Of a stretch of DNA of 64,000 nt, positions 15,233 through 24,500 are shown in pieces (positions within the stretch are counted from its first letter, which is position 1; each line of letters starts with the position of its first letter). The translations under genes and the position numbers were made by a program. This DNA comes from Paenibacillus plantiphilus (GTDB lineage: Bacteria; Bacillota; Bacilli; Paenibacillales; Paenibacillaceae): contig NZ_CAKMMF010000001.1 of assembly GCF_927798095.1 (NCBI RefSeq), forward strand, positions 1 through 64,000, written 5' to 3'. The notes under the pieces are model-generated. The model saw only the letters and a program-made list of their open reading frames with translations, was not told the origin of the DNA and did not search any database.

Positions 15233-17401
15233 TTATGCCTTGACAGGAGTTGTGCCCTTCGTGATGGTGACATCCAGGTTCTTCACATTGCCGTTGAACA
15301 CGAGATCAATGTGGCACATATGGCTTTTCTCATCGATAATGTAGCTCATATCGTCCCCATCTTGAATAATGGAGTTGACATAACCGCGAGTGCCCAGCCA
15401 CTTGCTCTTCTGGCTGCTTGGATTGTTGCTGAAGAATCTGACGATGTTCTCATGCTTGAAATCGCCGGTCTGGAACCGGAGCATCCGCTCGATATAAGTG
15501 CTGACGAGCGTCTTGTATATGGAATCGAAGCCGTCCTCTGACATCGCGAGACTTCTCGCCTTGTAGACGGTTATTCGTTTAATATCTCGATCCTGAAGCT
15601 GTGCGTTCTCGGAAGAGAATACAAAGCCGAAATTCTTCCTGTTGATAGAATCCTTGATATTGTTCGTGAATCCGGTAATTTCCTTCGCCATCGTCGTCAC
15701 TACGCGCAGACTGTTGTCTCCTGCTTCGATGTCGAAGCGAACGCCCGGATACTCCTTGCTGATCGACTTGTAATGCTCGCGCAAATATTCCGGACACTGG
15801 TATGCGGCTACGATACCGGCTGCCACATAAGCGCCGCCGACATACACACCCTCGATCCACAGCTTCAGAATATCTTCCTTCTCCTGCGAGAGCTGAACGC
15901 CGTTCTCCGTCTGGAGCATTCTGCTGTCGATTACAACGCCGGATTTATCCTTCGGAATGATCGTGAAGTTCGGCATGCAAGGGATCGCGAATTCGCTGTA
16001 TTCCTTGCGGACAAGCACCGAGCATTTGTCGATATACTTGTCGATGCCGGCAGTCGCCACACTGTTGAAGGTGGTCTCCTCGCCAGACTCGAAGCTGAAG
16101 AACACCTGCAGCTTGTAGTCATGCACAACCTGCAGCAGCATGGATAACGATTCCAGACTGTTGCCTTCCTGCTTGACAACCTTCTCATTGCCCCGGAATC
16201 GCTCGCGGGACACCTTCACCTTGCTCGCCGTCTCCATCTCCAGAGAAGGAACGATGCCGAACCAGATCGTATCGCTGAAGTCATTCTTGGAGTTGACCGT
16301 GTTCAAGAACGTTTCCAGCCGCGGAATATTGCTGCTCTTCACCATCATGTCGAGCTTGCAGTTCGTGATGAGCATGGAAGGCGTCATCCCTTTATTCTTG
16401 ATCGCGTATTGATCGAAGAACATTTTGACCCCAAGAATTTTCTCTACCAGCGGCTTGACTGTTTTCACAAAATCATCCTTGGCATTCTTGTAGAACTCCA
16501 GATACGTATTGTAATTCCGCACCTCTGTACCCAGATCTATCTCTGCTTGCACAACCGGCAGCGGACAGAAGGTGCGCACAACAAGATCCTTCACATACGC
16601 AGATGGCGTTTCCGTTATATTGTCATAATCATCGCCGAACACATTGACGAGCTCGCCTGCAGCGCTCTCTTCAAGAAGCATCAGCTCCGTGCTCTCACTC
16701 TTCGGCGCCTCGATAATTTTGAGCTCACCGGATTCCGCAATCGTCAGCATGCCGATCTGAATGGCCTCCGACTGGTTCTCTTCCTGAGAGCCTCCGAGCA
16801 GCAAGCGGGTTTTAATATCCTCAATTGCCAGCGGCAGCATCGCCATTACGTTGTTGTAGTTGGCGCTCGCTTCCTCGAAGAGACCGTTCAGCTTGTCGCC
16901 GAGATCCAGCTTCTTCGGATCTCCCTCATCAAGCTTCTCGTATTGCGTGTGCAAATAGTGGATTTCCTTGCGCACCTGGCGAATGTCATCCATGACCTTC
17001 TTGGGCGAAATCATATCCAGCAAATTCTCGAATTTGAAATCCACATTCGTAATGCCTTGGCTGCGTTTCGTATCGATTAGCGTGAACAGCATTTTCAAGA
17101 AATCATTATTCTGGTCGATCCGAATCTCAGAGATGCAATCATCCGCAATACCTTCCGGCTTCTTCAATGTGTACATGACCTTTTGGTTAGCCGCATTGTA
17201 GAACGAGTATACGGTCGGCAGGAACTTGTCCAGAAACTCGTCGAAGCTCCGAATTAGCAAATGACGATTAATTTCCTTGATCTTCTCGTCGCTCAAGCTG
17301 TCAATGCCTTTGACATCTCCTACGAGAGTGATCAAATCCAGCTTCTCCGGATTGATCTCTTCAAAGAGCATTGCCCGGTTCGTTTGTTGAATGATATCCA
17401 C
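15233..17401 (-). CDS. Contractile sheath-like protein (TssC/VipB-like), first gene of the operon
   Basis: 722 aa, soluble, GTG start behind AAGGGAG. The central part (YNTYLEFYKNAKDDFVKTVK) and the C-terminal part (YIERMLRFQTGDFKHENIV, then CHIDLVFNGNVKNLDVTI) resemble TssC-type sheath proteins. The N-terminal ~250 residues have a helical, coiled-coil stretch and an Asp/Glu-rich linker with no clear TssB match. TssB and TssC are normally separate, and no separate TssB-like gene is seen, so this may be a fused or single-gene sheath. It is followed by the tube gene. Assignment is by pattern only; an unknown structural role is the alternative. Confidence 0.65.
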   Translation of the reverse strand: MDIIQQTNRAMLFEEINPEKLDLITLVGDVKGIDSLSDEKIKEINRHLLIRSFDEFLDKFLPTVYSFYNAANQKVMYTLKKPEGIADDCISEIRIDQNNDFLKMLFTLIDTKRSQGITNVDFKFENLLDMISPKKVMDDIRQVRKEIHYLHTQYEKLDEGDPKKLDLGDKLNGLFEEASANYNNVMAMLPLAIEDIKTRLLLGGSQEENQSEAIQIGMLTIAESGELKIIEAPKSESTELMLLEESAAGELVNVFGDDYDNITETPSAYVKDLVVRTFCPLPVVQAEIDLGTEVRNYNTYLEFYKNAKDDFVKTVKPLVEKILGVKMFFDQYAIKNKGMTPSMLITNCKLDMMVKSSNIPRLETFLNTVNSKNDFSDTIWFGIVPSLEMETASKVKVSRERFRGNEKVVKQEGNSLESLSMLLQVVHDYKLQVFFSFESGEETTFNSVATAGIDKYIDKCSVLVRKEYSEFAIPCMPNFTIIPKDKSGVVIDSRMLQTENGVQLSQEKEDILKLWIEGVYVGGAYVAAGIVAAYQCPEYLREHYKSISKEYPGVRFDIEAGDNSLRVVTTMAKEITGFTNNIKDSINRKNFGFVFSSENAQLQDRDIKRITVYKARSLAMSEDGFDSIYKTLVSTYIERMLRFQTGDFKHENIVRFFSNNPSSQKSKWLGTRGYVNSIIQDGDDMSYIIDEKSHMCHIDLVFNGNVKNLDVTITKGTTPVKA

Positions 17402-17839
17402 GACGGTATAACTCCCTTCATCTTCTGGTTTACAGCTAGTGCCGGGATCATCCTCTCAGTATCACAACTAATCGTCTGGACCCACACCGCCAATTTACGT
17501 AGTTCTCAACACACATTTGTTTTTACATAATTCCCCTGTTCGATTCGACATTATCTTAATCACCCGTTTACTTTTTTGTCAAATAATAAATATTAAAAGG
17601 GTCTTTTTTCCTAATCTGGCGTAAGAAATTTGTATGACTTTTAGCTTATTTTTGTAATTTCTATCACATTTTCGTCAGGATTGACGACATATAATTATGT
17701 ATATTCCCCAAATGCTTCCTACATTGGTTTGCTGTTACTCGAAAATCAATTCCCATTCGACACAAATATCCCGAAATCTTAATAAAACATAATCTAACAA
17801 TTATCTTTCATATGTGTGAAAAGGTGGGTTAATAATCCT
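17402..17839. promoter_or_regulatory. AT-rich divergent control region
   Basis: 438 bases without a gene between the sheath gene (minus) and the VWA gene (plus). On the minus strand a plausible sigma-A promoter is TTGACA (17577-17582) with TAAGAT (17553-17558), 18-bp spacer, about 150 bases before the GTG. Several AT tracts occur around 17600-17790, where a plus-strand promoter is expected but not clear. Both directions probably share regulation. Confidence 0.5.
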
Positions 17840-19882
17840 ATGTTTAATTTAATTGGAATTAATAAACGAATCGCTTTCCTCCTCTCTCTTCTGCTCCTGT
17901 TTTTACTTCTGCTTGCACCCGCAGCTGTAGCCGCTGAAGAGAAACGGGCCCCGCTTCCAGGATACGATGCTGTATTCGTCCTTGATACGAGCTATTCCAT
18001 GAATGATACTGACCCTGACAATATCGCTTCAGAGGTTATCAATATGTTTATCGATATGACCGAGGCGAAGCGGACTCGCATAGGGTTTGCGGCATACAAC
18101 CACACCATCGTCGATTCCATGCCGCTCACCCCCATTACAGTCAAGGAAAAACGCGAGGAGCTCAAGCGCAAGCTGGATAAGCTGCGCCGCTCCGGATTTA
18201 CCGATCTGGGGTTGGGACTGCGCAAAGGAACGAAGCTGCTGTCAGGCGCCAGCGACAATCACAAATTCATCATCCTGCTCTCTGATGGCGAGACCGACTT
18301 TGGACCAGCGCCTACCGGCAGAACCGTGAGCGATTCAAGCCAGGATGTGGAGTCGGCGATTCAAGCCGCCAGCGCAGGCGGCTACCCCATCTATACAATC
18401 GGGCTGAATCATGATGGAACGGTCAACCAGGAGGAGCTGGAGCGCATTGCAGAATTAACGGGCGGCAAATCCTATATGGCCAATAGCGCCGATGACCTGC
18501 CCGAGACATTCAACCGAATATTCGCTGATCAATTCCAATCCAACTTCGTTCCTGTGGCCGCTGTAACTGCAACCGGCAAGATGCAGGAGGTTACAGTAAC
18601 GATACCGAATTCGAGCATGAGGGAGACGAATATCGTTCTGCTCTCCGATCACCCGCTCGAAGAAACACAGCTGTATTACACCTCGCAGAATATACGGTAT
18701 ACCGTATCGGACAAATACGCGCTGCTGAAGATTTTGAAGCCGGAGAAGGGCGCATTCAAGTTGAAATTCCGTGGTGCGCGGGGCGATCTCATCAAGGTGA
18801 ATCTGCTGGACAACTACGATGTGCAGCCTCGGATTACCTTGCCCGCCCAAGGTGTGATCAAAGGAAAACCAGCCGTCTTCCATGCAGACCTGATTACGCC
18901 TGACGGAGAGAAGCTGCTGGACAAGGACGTTTACAAGACGCTGAAGATTGATCTGATCATCACGAACAAGCAAACCAATAGCACCGAGCATATCGCTTTG
19001 AAAAATATAGGGGATGCCCTTACAGCGGACTATACCTTCCAGAAGTCGGGCAGCTACACTTGGAAGGCGCGGCTGGATGGGCCGGACTTCTACCGCAATT
19101 ATCCGGTCAACACACTGGATGTCACGAACACAGCGCCTGAACAGTTAGAGAAGGGCGGCTTAGCACTGGCAAAGGAGGACGGAGCAGTAACGCTTCCGCT
19201 CAGCGATTATTTCAATGATGCCAATGGCGATGCCCTCGCTTATGAGCTCGTCTCGAATTCTGCCGCTGATTCATTAGGCGCCGTTGTGCAGAATGGCAAG
19301 CTGACCATCGATCCGCTGCAATCAGGGAATGCGCAGCTCGTTCTGCGCGCAACGGATGATGAGGGCGGTACCGTTACGACTGAGATTGCAGTTGCGATCA
19401 GCAACATGTGGGATGGAATTATTCGAATCGCGCTTATTGCGATAGCCGTTGTCATTGCGGCCGCTGTTGCCTTCTGGAAGCTCCGTCCCAGACCTCCCTT
19501 CAAGGGAAGGCTTGAGGGGTACTTCCTCAGCACCGCAAGCGGCAACGATATCCCGGTCAAATATTGGCCGCTCACATCGTTCTCGCAGCAGCGGGTAACC
19601 TTGCGTCAGCTTTTTGAGAGTCTCGATATTCATGAGCCGCTGCCTGAGAGCGCTCATATTATTTTCAAAGCGGGGAAGGACGGGGCCTTGCATATTACTC
19701 ATCGCACACGCTGCACCGTATCGAAGGGCAGGTCGCCGATCGAAGCCGGACGCAGAGAAACATTGCATTTCAACGATAAGCTGTACATTACTTTCGAGGA
19801 TGGCATGACCGAGATCGAGCTCAGATACAAGTCGGTCAAACCGACTACCAACATCTATCAGAAGGAAGAAAGCGCGTCTTAA
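17840..19882 (+). CDS. Secreted, membrane-anchored von Willebrand factor A protein
   Basis: 680 aa from the ATG at 17840, preceded by AAAAGGTGGG. Signal peptide 1-35 ending near AVAAEE. A VWA domain (about 40-240) has a complete MIDAS: DTSYS, the Thr in SGFTDLG, and LLSDGETD. A cadherin/Ig-like segment follows (about 430-520), then one membrane segment (528-548) and a 130-aa cytoplasmic C-terminus that could be an FHA-like beta domain. It is divergent from the injection operon and convergent with the kinase. The kinase and VWA parts resemble a split version of PpkA of T6SS switches. It could sense envelope contact. Confidence 0.85.
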   Translation: MFNLIGINKRIAFLLSLLLLFLLLLAPAAVAAEEKRAPLPGYDAVFVLDTSYSMNDTDPDNIASEVINMFIDMTEAKRTRIGFAAYNHTIVDSMPLTPITVKEKREELKRKLDKLRRSGFTDLGLGLRKGTKLLSGASDNHKFIILLSDGETDFGPAPTGRTVSDSSQDVESAIQAASAGGYPIYTIGLNHDGTVNQEELERIAELTGGKSYMANSADDLPETFNRIFADQFQSNFVPVAAVTATGKMQEVTVTIPNSSMRETNIVLLSDHPLEETQLYYTSQNIRYTVSDKYALLKILKPEKGAFKLKFRGARGDLIKVNLLDNYDVQPRITLPAQGVIKGKPAVFHADLITPDGEKLLDKDVYKTLKIDLIITNKQTNSTEHIALKNIGDALTADYTFQKSGSYTWKARLDGPDFYRNYPVNTLDVTNTAPEQLEKGGLALAKEDGAVTLPLSDYFNDANGDALAYELVSNSAADSLGAVVQNGKLTIDPLQSGNAQLVLRATDDEGGTVTTEIAVAISNMWDGIIRIALIAIAVVIAAAVAFWKLRPRPPFKGRLEGYFLSTASGNDIPVKYWPLTSFSQQRVTLRQLFESLDIHEPLPESAHIIFKAGKDGALHITHRTRCTVSKGRSPIEAGRRETLHFNDKLYITFEDGMTEIELRYKSVKPTTNIYQKEESAS

Positions 19883-19903
19883 ATGCTTGCTACGGGTTTG
19901 GAG

Positions 19904-20014
19904 GGTTCTTTCGATCGCTGTTAAAGCCCGATTTCTTATCTGCTAGTGTGATTACTTAGGTTGAAATCGGGCTTTAAAGGCGAACACTATCGTTTCTTCA
20001 GAATCCCTCCAACC
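19904..20014. terminator. Nested inverted repeat after VWA gene
   Basis: A perfect 15-bp inverted repeat (TTAAAGCCCGATTTC at 19921-19935, complement at 19963-19977) sits inside a weaker outer repeat (GGAGGGTTCT and AGAATCCCTCC). It likely ends VWA transcription. Confidence 0.6.
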
Positions 20015-20034
20015 CTCCGCTGTAATTATACCGA

Positions 20035-20157
20035 AAGGCCAACCTGCTAGCTCTGGTTGACCCCGCAATACGAAGAAGGCCAACCTGCTAGCTCTGGTTG
20101 ACCCCGCAGTACGAAGAAGGCCAACCTACTAGCTCTGGTTGGCCTCATAATACGAAG
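20035..20157. repeat. Three tandem 41-bp repeats, each with a hairpin
   Basis: Exact period 41: copies begin at 20035, 20076 and 20117. Each contains GGCCAACC, a spacer, and GGTTGACC or GGTTGGCC, so each forms its own stem. Copies 1 and 2 are nearly identical; copy 3 has the best-matched stem. They lie between two convergent genes. Confidence 0.85.
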
Positions 20158-20198
20158 AGGGCTGTCTCAGCGGGTCATTGACCTGAGACAGCCCTCTT
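20155..20198. terminator. Bidirectional terminator between VWA and kinase genes
   Basis: A perfect 16-bp inverted repeat (AAGAGGGCTGTCTCAG / complement at 20183-20198) with a 12-nt loop, placed between the convergent genes just before the kinase stop at 20212. It should act in both directions. The whole gap 19883-20211 holds no gene. Confidence 0.8.
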
Positions 20199-20211
20199 GC
20201 TTGTTTATGAA

Positions 20212-21183
20212 TCAGACGTTGTCCGCACCATCACGCTGACGCCGCCGTTCACCCCTTCCTGCACCCCAGCCCCCCAAGCCTGCCGCGATTCTGAACCATC
20301 GAAGCGATTGACATCTGCGCTTCACTTCCAAAGCTAGTCCCCAGTGAATAATCCAGGCAAGCGCAGGATTGGCATTCCGATTATGAGCACGAAGGGGAGG
20401 CAGCTTATCCTCAAACAATCGCTCCGTTACATCTGTCGGCGGTCGTCCTGTCAATACAAAGTACATCGTAGCTGCCAAGCTGTAGATATCAGAGCTAGGT
20501 CCCTGCTGAGACTTCTCAGAATATAATTCCAGCGGCGAATAGCCTGACGTCGTCATAATAGGAAACTGCCGGCATTCTGCATAGCGTACCGCCGAACCGA
20601 AATCAATCAGCTTAGGCTTGCCGTCACGGTCAATCACTATATTGCCCGGCTTAATATCCCGATGGATAATCCCCTCGTTATGCAGATAGGCCAGCGCACT
20701 CATAATAGGATTGAACGTCTGCCTCATGAATCTGGAGTTGAGGTCAGAAGGCAGCTTACCTTCTGTCTCCTGACCGCTTCCTTCCCTCACCAAACGATCC
20801 AACGTTGTCCCCTGGCAATATTCCATGACCAGATACAGCGTATTATTCTCTTCGAAATGCTCCTTGTATCGGACGATATAGGGATGCTCGATCTCCTTCA
20901 ACAGCAGCGCTTCCTGCCGAAACAACTCCCTAAGAATCTCGTACTGTCGTACCCTGCTGGACTTCGGTTTATCTACTGTTCGCCGATCAGCGCCGCGCTG
21001 CGTCAGTGCTCTGGGGAAAAATTCCTTTACAATGCGCATTTCCCCGCTATCTCCATGCCTGGCCGTATAGACAATCGATAATTCACTCTGCGATACGATA
21101 CTCTTAATCCGATAAGACTGCAGAAGCCGGGTATTCCGACCCAAGCACTCCTCATCCCACTCCAGCTTCACATTCACTCTCAT
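20212..21183 (-). CDS. Soluble Ser/Thr protein kinase
   Basis: 323 aa with a eukaryotic-like kinase domain: VAIK-type Lys53 (RIVKEFF), catalytic HRDIKPGN (Asp176), DFG (194-196) and the activation-segment end SGYSPLELYSEKSQQGPSSD. The glycine-rich loop is atypical (IVSQSELSIVY instead of GxGxxGxVY). No membrane segment or PASTA repeats are present, unlike PrkC. Its neighbourhood suggests it phosphorylates targets read by the two FHA proteins and reversed by the PP2C phosphatase. Start at 21183 (MRVNVKLEW) is likely; an upstream start at 21234 adds Arg-rich residues with no support. Confidence 0.88.
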   Translation of the reverse strand: MRVNVKLEWDEECLGRNTRLLQSYRIKSIVSQSELSIVYTARHGDSGEMRIVKEFFPRALTQRGADRRTVDKPKSSRVRQYEILRELFRQEALLLKEIEHPYIVRYKEHFEENNTLYLVMEYCQGTTLDRLVREGSGQETEGKLPSDLNSRFMRQTFNPIMSALAYLHNEGIIHRDIKPGNIVIDRDGKPKLIDFGSAVRYAECRQFPIMTTSGYSPLELYSEKSQQGPSSDIYSLAATMYFVLTGRPPTDVTERLFEDKLPPLRAHNRNANPALAWIIHWGLALEVKRRCQSLRWFRIAAGLGGWGAGRGERRRQRDGADNV

Positions 21184-21434
21184 CGCCCCCCTGCTCCCGC
21201 AATCTCGCAATCTCACAATCTCGCGATCTATCATGTTTACGTATTAACTCGCTTCATATCAATCTCGGTCATTCCTCTCCCATTATGCAGATATGGAATT
21301 AATTTGTCTATTCCTTAATCTTTTTTGTAAGCGGCTTTAGCCTGTGCAGAATCGTCAAGAGTTGTTGGCAGTCAACTACATACAGCGCTTGCATGCGCTG
21401 TTCCCCCTGCTTGTCACTCAGTCGGCATTTGGCA

Positions 21435-21476
21435 AAAGAGCCCCAGGCCCGCGGCAACGGGCACTGAGGCTCTTTA
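21435..21476 (-). terminator. Intrinsic terminator of the giant surface-protein gene
   Basis: Stem AAAGAGCCTCAGTGCCCG / CGGGCCTGGGGCTCTTTT on the minus strand, followed by a T-run, 75 bases past the stop codon. The rest of 21184-21550 holds no recognisable gene. Confidence 0.8.
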
Positions 21477-21550
21477 ATTTCAACGCGATTGTGCCGTTCA
21501 TGCCGGCATCTGGGGAAATTATCCCCTTCGTTCGTTACAGCTGTGGCGAA

Positions 21551-24500
21551 CTATTCCTGCTCCGCCACCACTGTGCCCATCGCTTCCAGCGTCCGCAGCA
21601 CAACAGCCGCAGATTCGGCCCGCGTCGCTGACGCTCCCGGATTCAGCTTGCCGCTGCTTCCTTTGAACAGTCCGCTGCTGACGGCATAGGCCATCGACAC
21701 TCTGGCCCATCCAGATACCTTTCCACCGTCAGCATAGCTGGCCAGCAGCCTTTCTGCGTTCAGCTTGATGTCCGCATCAATCCCCATAACGCGGAAGAGA
21801 ATAACAGCCATTTCTTCCCGTGCAAGGTGATCGTCAGGACGGAATTTGCCGCCCGCTCCTTGTACGATGCCAGCCGCTGCGGCTTGTGCAACAGCCTCCG
21901 CGTACCATGCGTTTTGAGGCACATCGGCGAATATGGGAGCCGGAGCCGGTTCTTCTGCAGTGTCCGCGATCAGCGGCAGCAGCAGCTTCACAAACTCGGC
22001 GCGCGTCACCTTGGCATTCGGCCGGAATGTACCGTCAGGATTGCCGCTTACAATGCCGCGGCTTGCCAATATTTCGACTTCATTCCGGCTCCAGTGAGTC
22101 TTCAGGTCGCTGAACGTATGCTCCGCAAGCAGCACCGCATACACGCCCGGCTCCTGCACCTCGGCAATGACTGTACCATTCTGTCCGTCCACGATGCCGC
22201 CCACATAAATCCAGTGGCCCGCATCCGATGAATGCTGGCGGTACAGCCCCAGCTTGCGCTTATCCGCCCCCTTGAGCAGCTCCGGCTCATAAGCCATCGT
22301 CAGCTTGCCGGGCAGGAGCAGACTGCCGTCCGCATCGAGCTTCCAGCGGTACGCTCCTGACACAGGCCGCAGGCGCGAATCGGTCGGCTTGTGCAGCGTC
22401 TCCTCCGACATTGTCGCTTTCCTCGCCATGCCCGCCGTAGTGCCGCTTCCCGCCAGCCACAGCTTCAGCTTGCCGCCGAAGAAGCTATACTCGCCTCCTG
22501 CCTCGCCCAGATCAGCGCTCTCCGTGGAGGAAGCGGACTGCCCTCCGTTGCCTCCACCTCCTGAACTGCCAGGAACCGGATTCCCGCCTCCAGCCGCCTT
22601 CGTTCTAACAATCAGCGCTTGCGCTATGGAAGCATTGCCCGCGTGATCGACGGCCCAGATTCGAATTTCATATTCTGTGGAAGGCGTCAAGTCCGTAATC
22701 GTATAGCGGCCTGCGCCTGTGGCGACGGTCACCGGATCATTCGCCGATGTCCCGTCCATTCTTGCCCATTGCAGCCTAGTCGCGGACAAATCGCTGTCCG
22801 GCGGGTCCTGCCACGCAAGCTCCACTCTTGTCGAATCCGGCGCAGCCGTCATTGCCGCAACCGCCGCAGGCGGAGCAATATCTCCGGTCAGCGGCTGCGT
22901 ACCGGCTGTGTCCGCCGTCGTTTTCGCGACGCTGTAATTGCCAGCCGCATCATAGGCGCGAACCTCAAACTGATACGCCGTATGCGCCGACAGTCCCTGG
23001 AGCAGAGCATGTCTCTGATGCAGGGGAACCTCCACTGCAGAGCCTTCTCCAGCTGCATCCTGCGCCTTATACACAACCTCAAGCCTCGCCACATCGGCGC
23101 TCTGAGGCAGCTTCCAGGCGATCAGCGCCTCGTCGTTGTCCGCCTCAGCCGTCAGCTCTGTTACAGCGGCCGGCGGCGATGCATCCTTTTCTGAAACAAC
23201 AATTTCGCCCTCATAATTTTCAGTCATCGGAATACCGGCATAGCTCTGCACGGCTCTGTCCACGAACACCCTGTACGTCTGTCCGATTGCCAGCGGGGCG
23301 TCCGGCGTAAAGCGAATGTGCTGCGAAGCCTCGCCTCCGCCCGCGTTAACCGGGGCGACAAGCTCCCACTGACCAGCAACGTCCGCATCGCGCTGCGAAT
23401 CTATGACCGCAAAGAGCTTCTCCGACACCGTGGCTCCTTTAACATGCCGATCGAACAGAATGTCGACTGCCGCCCCTCCGGGAGCAGCCTCGATGCGAAG
23501 CGGCTTCGCGGGCAGCGTGGAGATCATCGGAATGTTGACGTCAAAATGCGGCGGAAGCACGGTCAGCTCCTTGCTTTCTGCTGGCAAATAGCCCTCCTTC
23601 TCGTACAGCACCTTCCACTTGCCCTCCGGCACATCCCAGGCATATCGGCCCGCAGCATCCGTGTATAGCGGATTGTCCTGTCCGTACCAGTCCGCATCCC
23701 ACACCTCCCAGCGCATCGTGCCCGTATTCCAACGAAGTGCGGTCGCCCTTACGCCTTCAATCCGGTTATCCTCCGCAACCTCGAACACATATCCGCTCGG
23801 ATCGTAAATCCATTCGGGATCGGCCAGCTTGCGCTTCGGCTTCTCAGGAATCTTGCAATAAGGATTGTTGCCGATATCAGCTTTCAATTGGTCCATCATG
23901 CCCCCAAGCTGGGCGTCCAACACTTTACCGAGCGCATTCCCCGCGATAAACAGCGCGATGGTGCCGATGCCGAATGTCGCCGGACCGGCAACCGCAGACG
24001 CGACCATAATACCCGCCTTGGTCAACTCGACGGCGATTAGATGGTTTTTCAAAAATTGAATATGGTCCATAAAAGGCGATACCATTTCCGGGCGGCAATA
24101 TCTCGCAACCTTATCCATCATATCTTCCAGCTCTGCGAGCGTACCGACGCTGCCTCTGCCGTCATAGATCGAATAGGCCGCGTCTATCGTCTTCCACGTA
24201 TTCTGCCCTTCCACAGACTTGAAGGCGAGGCCGATTCTGGCGGACACTACGCCTATCGCCGAGCTGAGCGTCCGGACTTGCGCCTTCCTAGCTGCAAATG
24301 AGTCCGGAAGTCCGGCATACGGATGGCTTTCCGCTCCGAGCGACATCAGCCCCAGCGCCTTGCCCATATCTAGTCCGTCCGCAAATTGATCGGCAGGTAG
24401 ATAGCCCGTCAGCTCCAGCTTCAGCACCCCATCGACAAACGACTCCTTCATTTGGAAGCCGTACAACGGAACGCCTGTCTCCTTCTCCAGCGCCAGATCA

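Noticed and set aside
1-17401. A complete prophage as explanation for the sheath and tube genes
   Set aside because: No integrase, portal, terminase, capsid or holin gene is visible, and the FHA/kinase/phosphatase/Hsp70 content is not phage-like. A domesticated tail cannot be fully excluded because the operon leaves the window.
20035-20157. Possible CRISPR array in the 41-bp repeats
   Set aside because: Units are contiguous with no variable spacers and only three copies.
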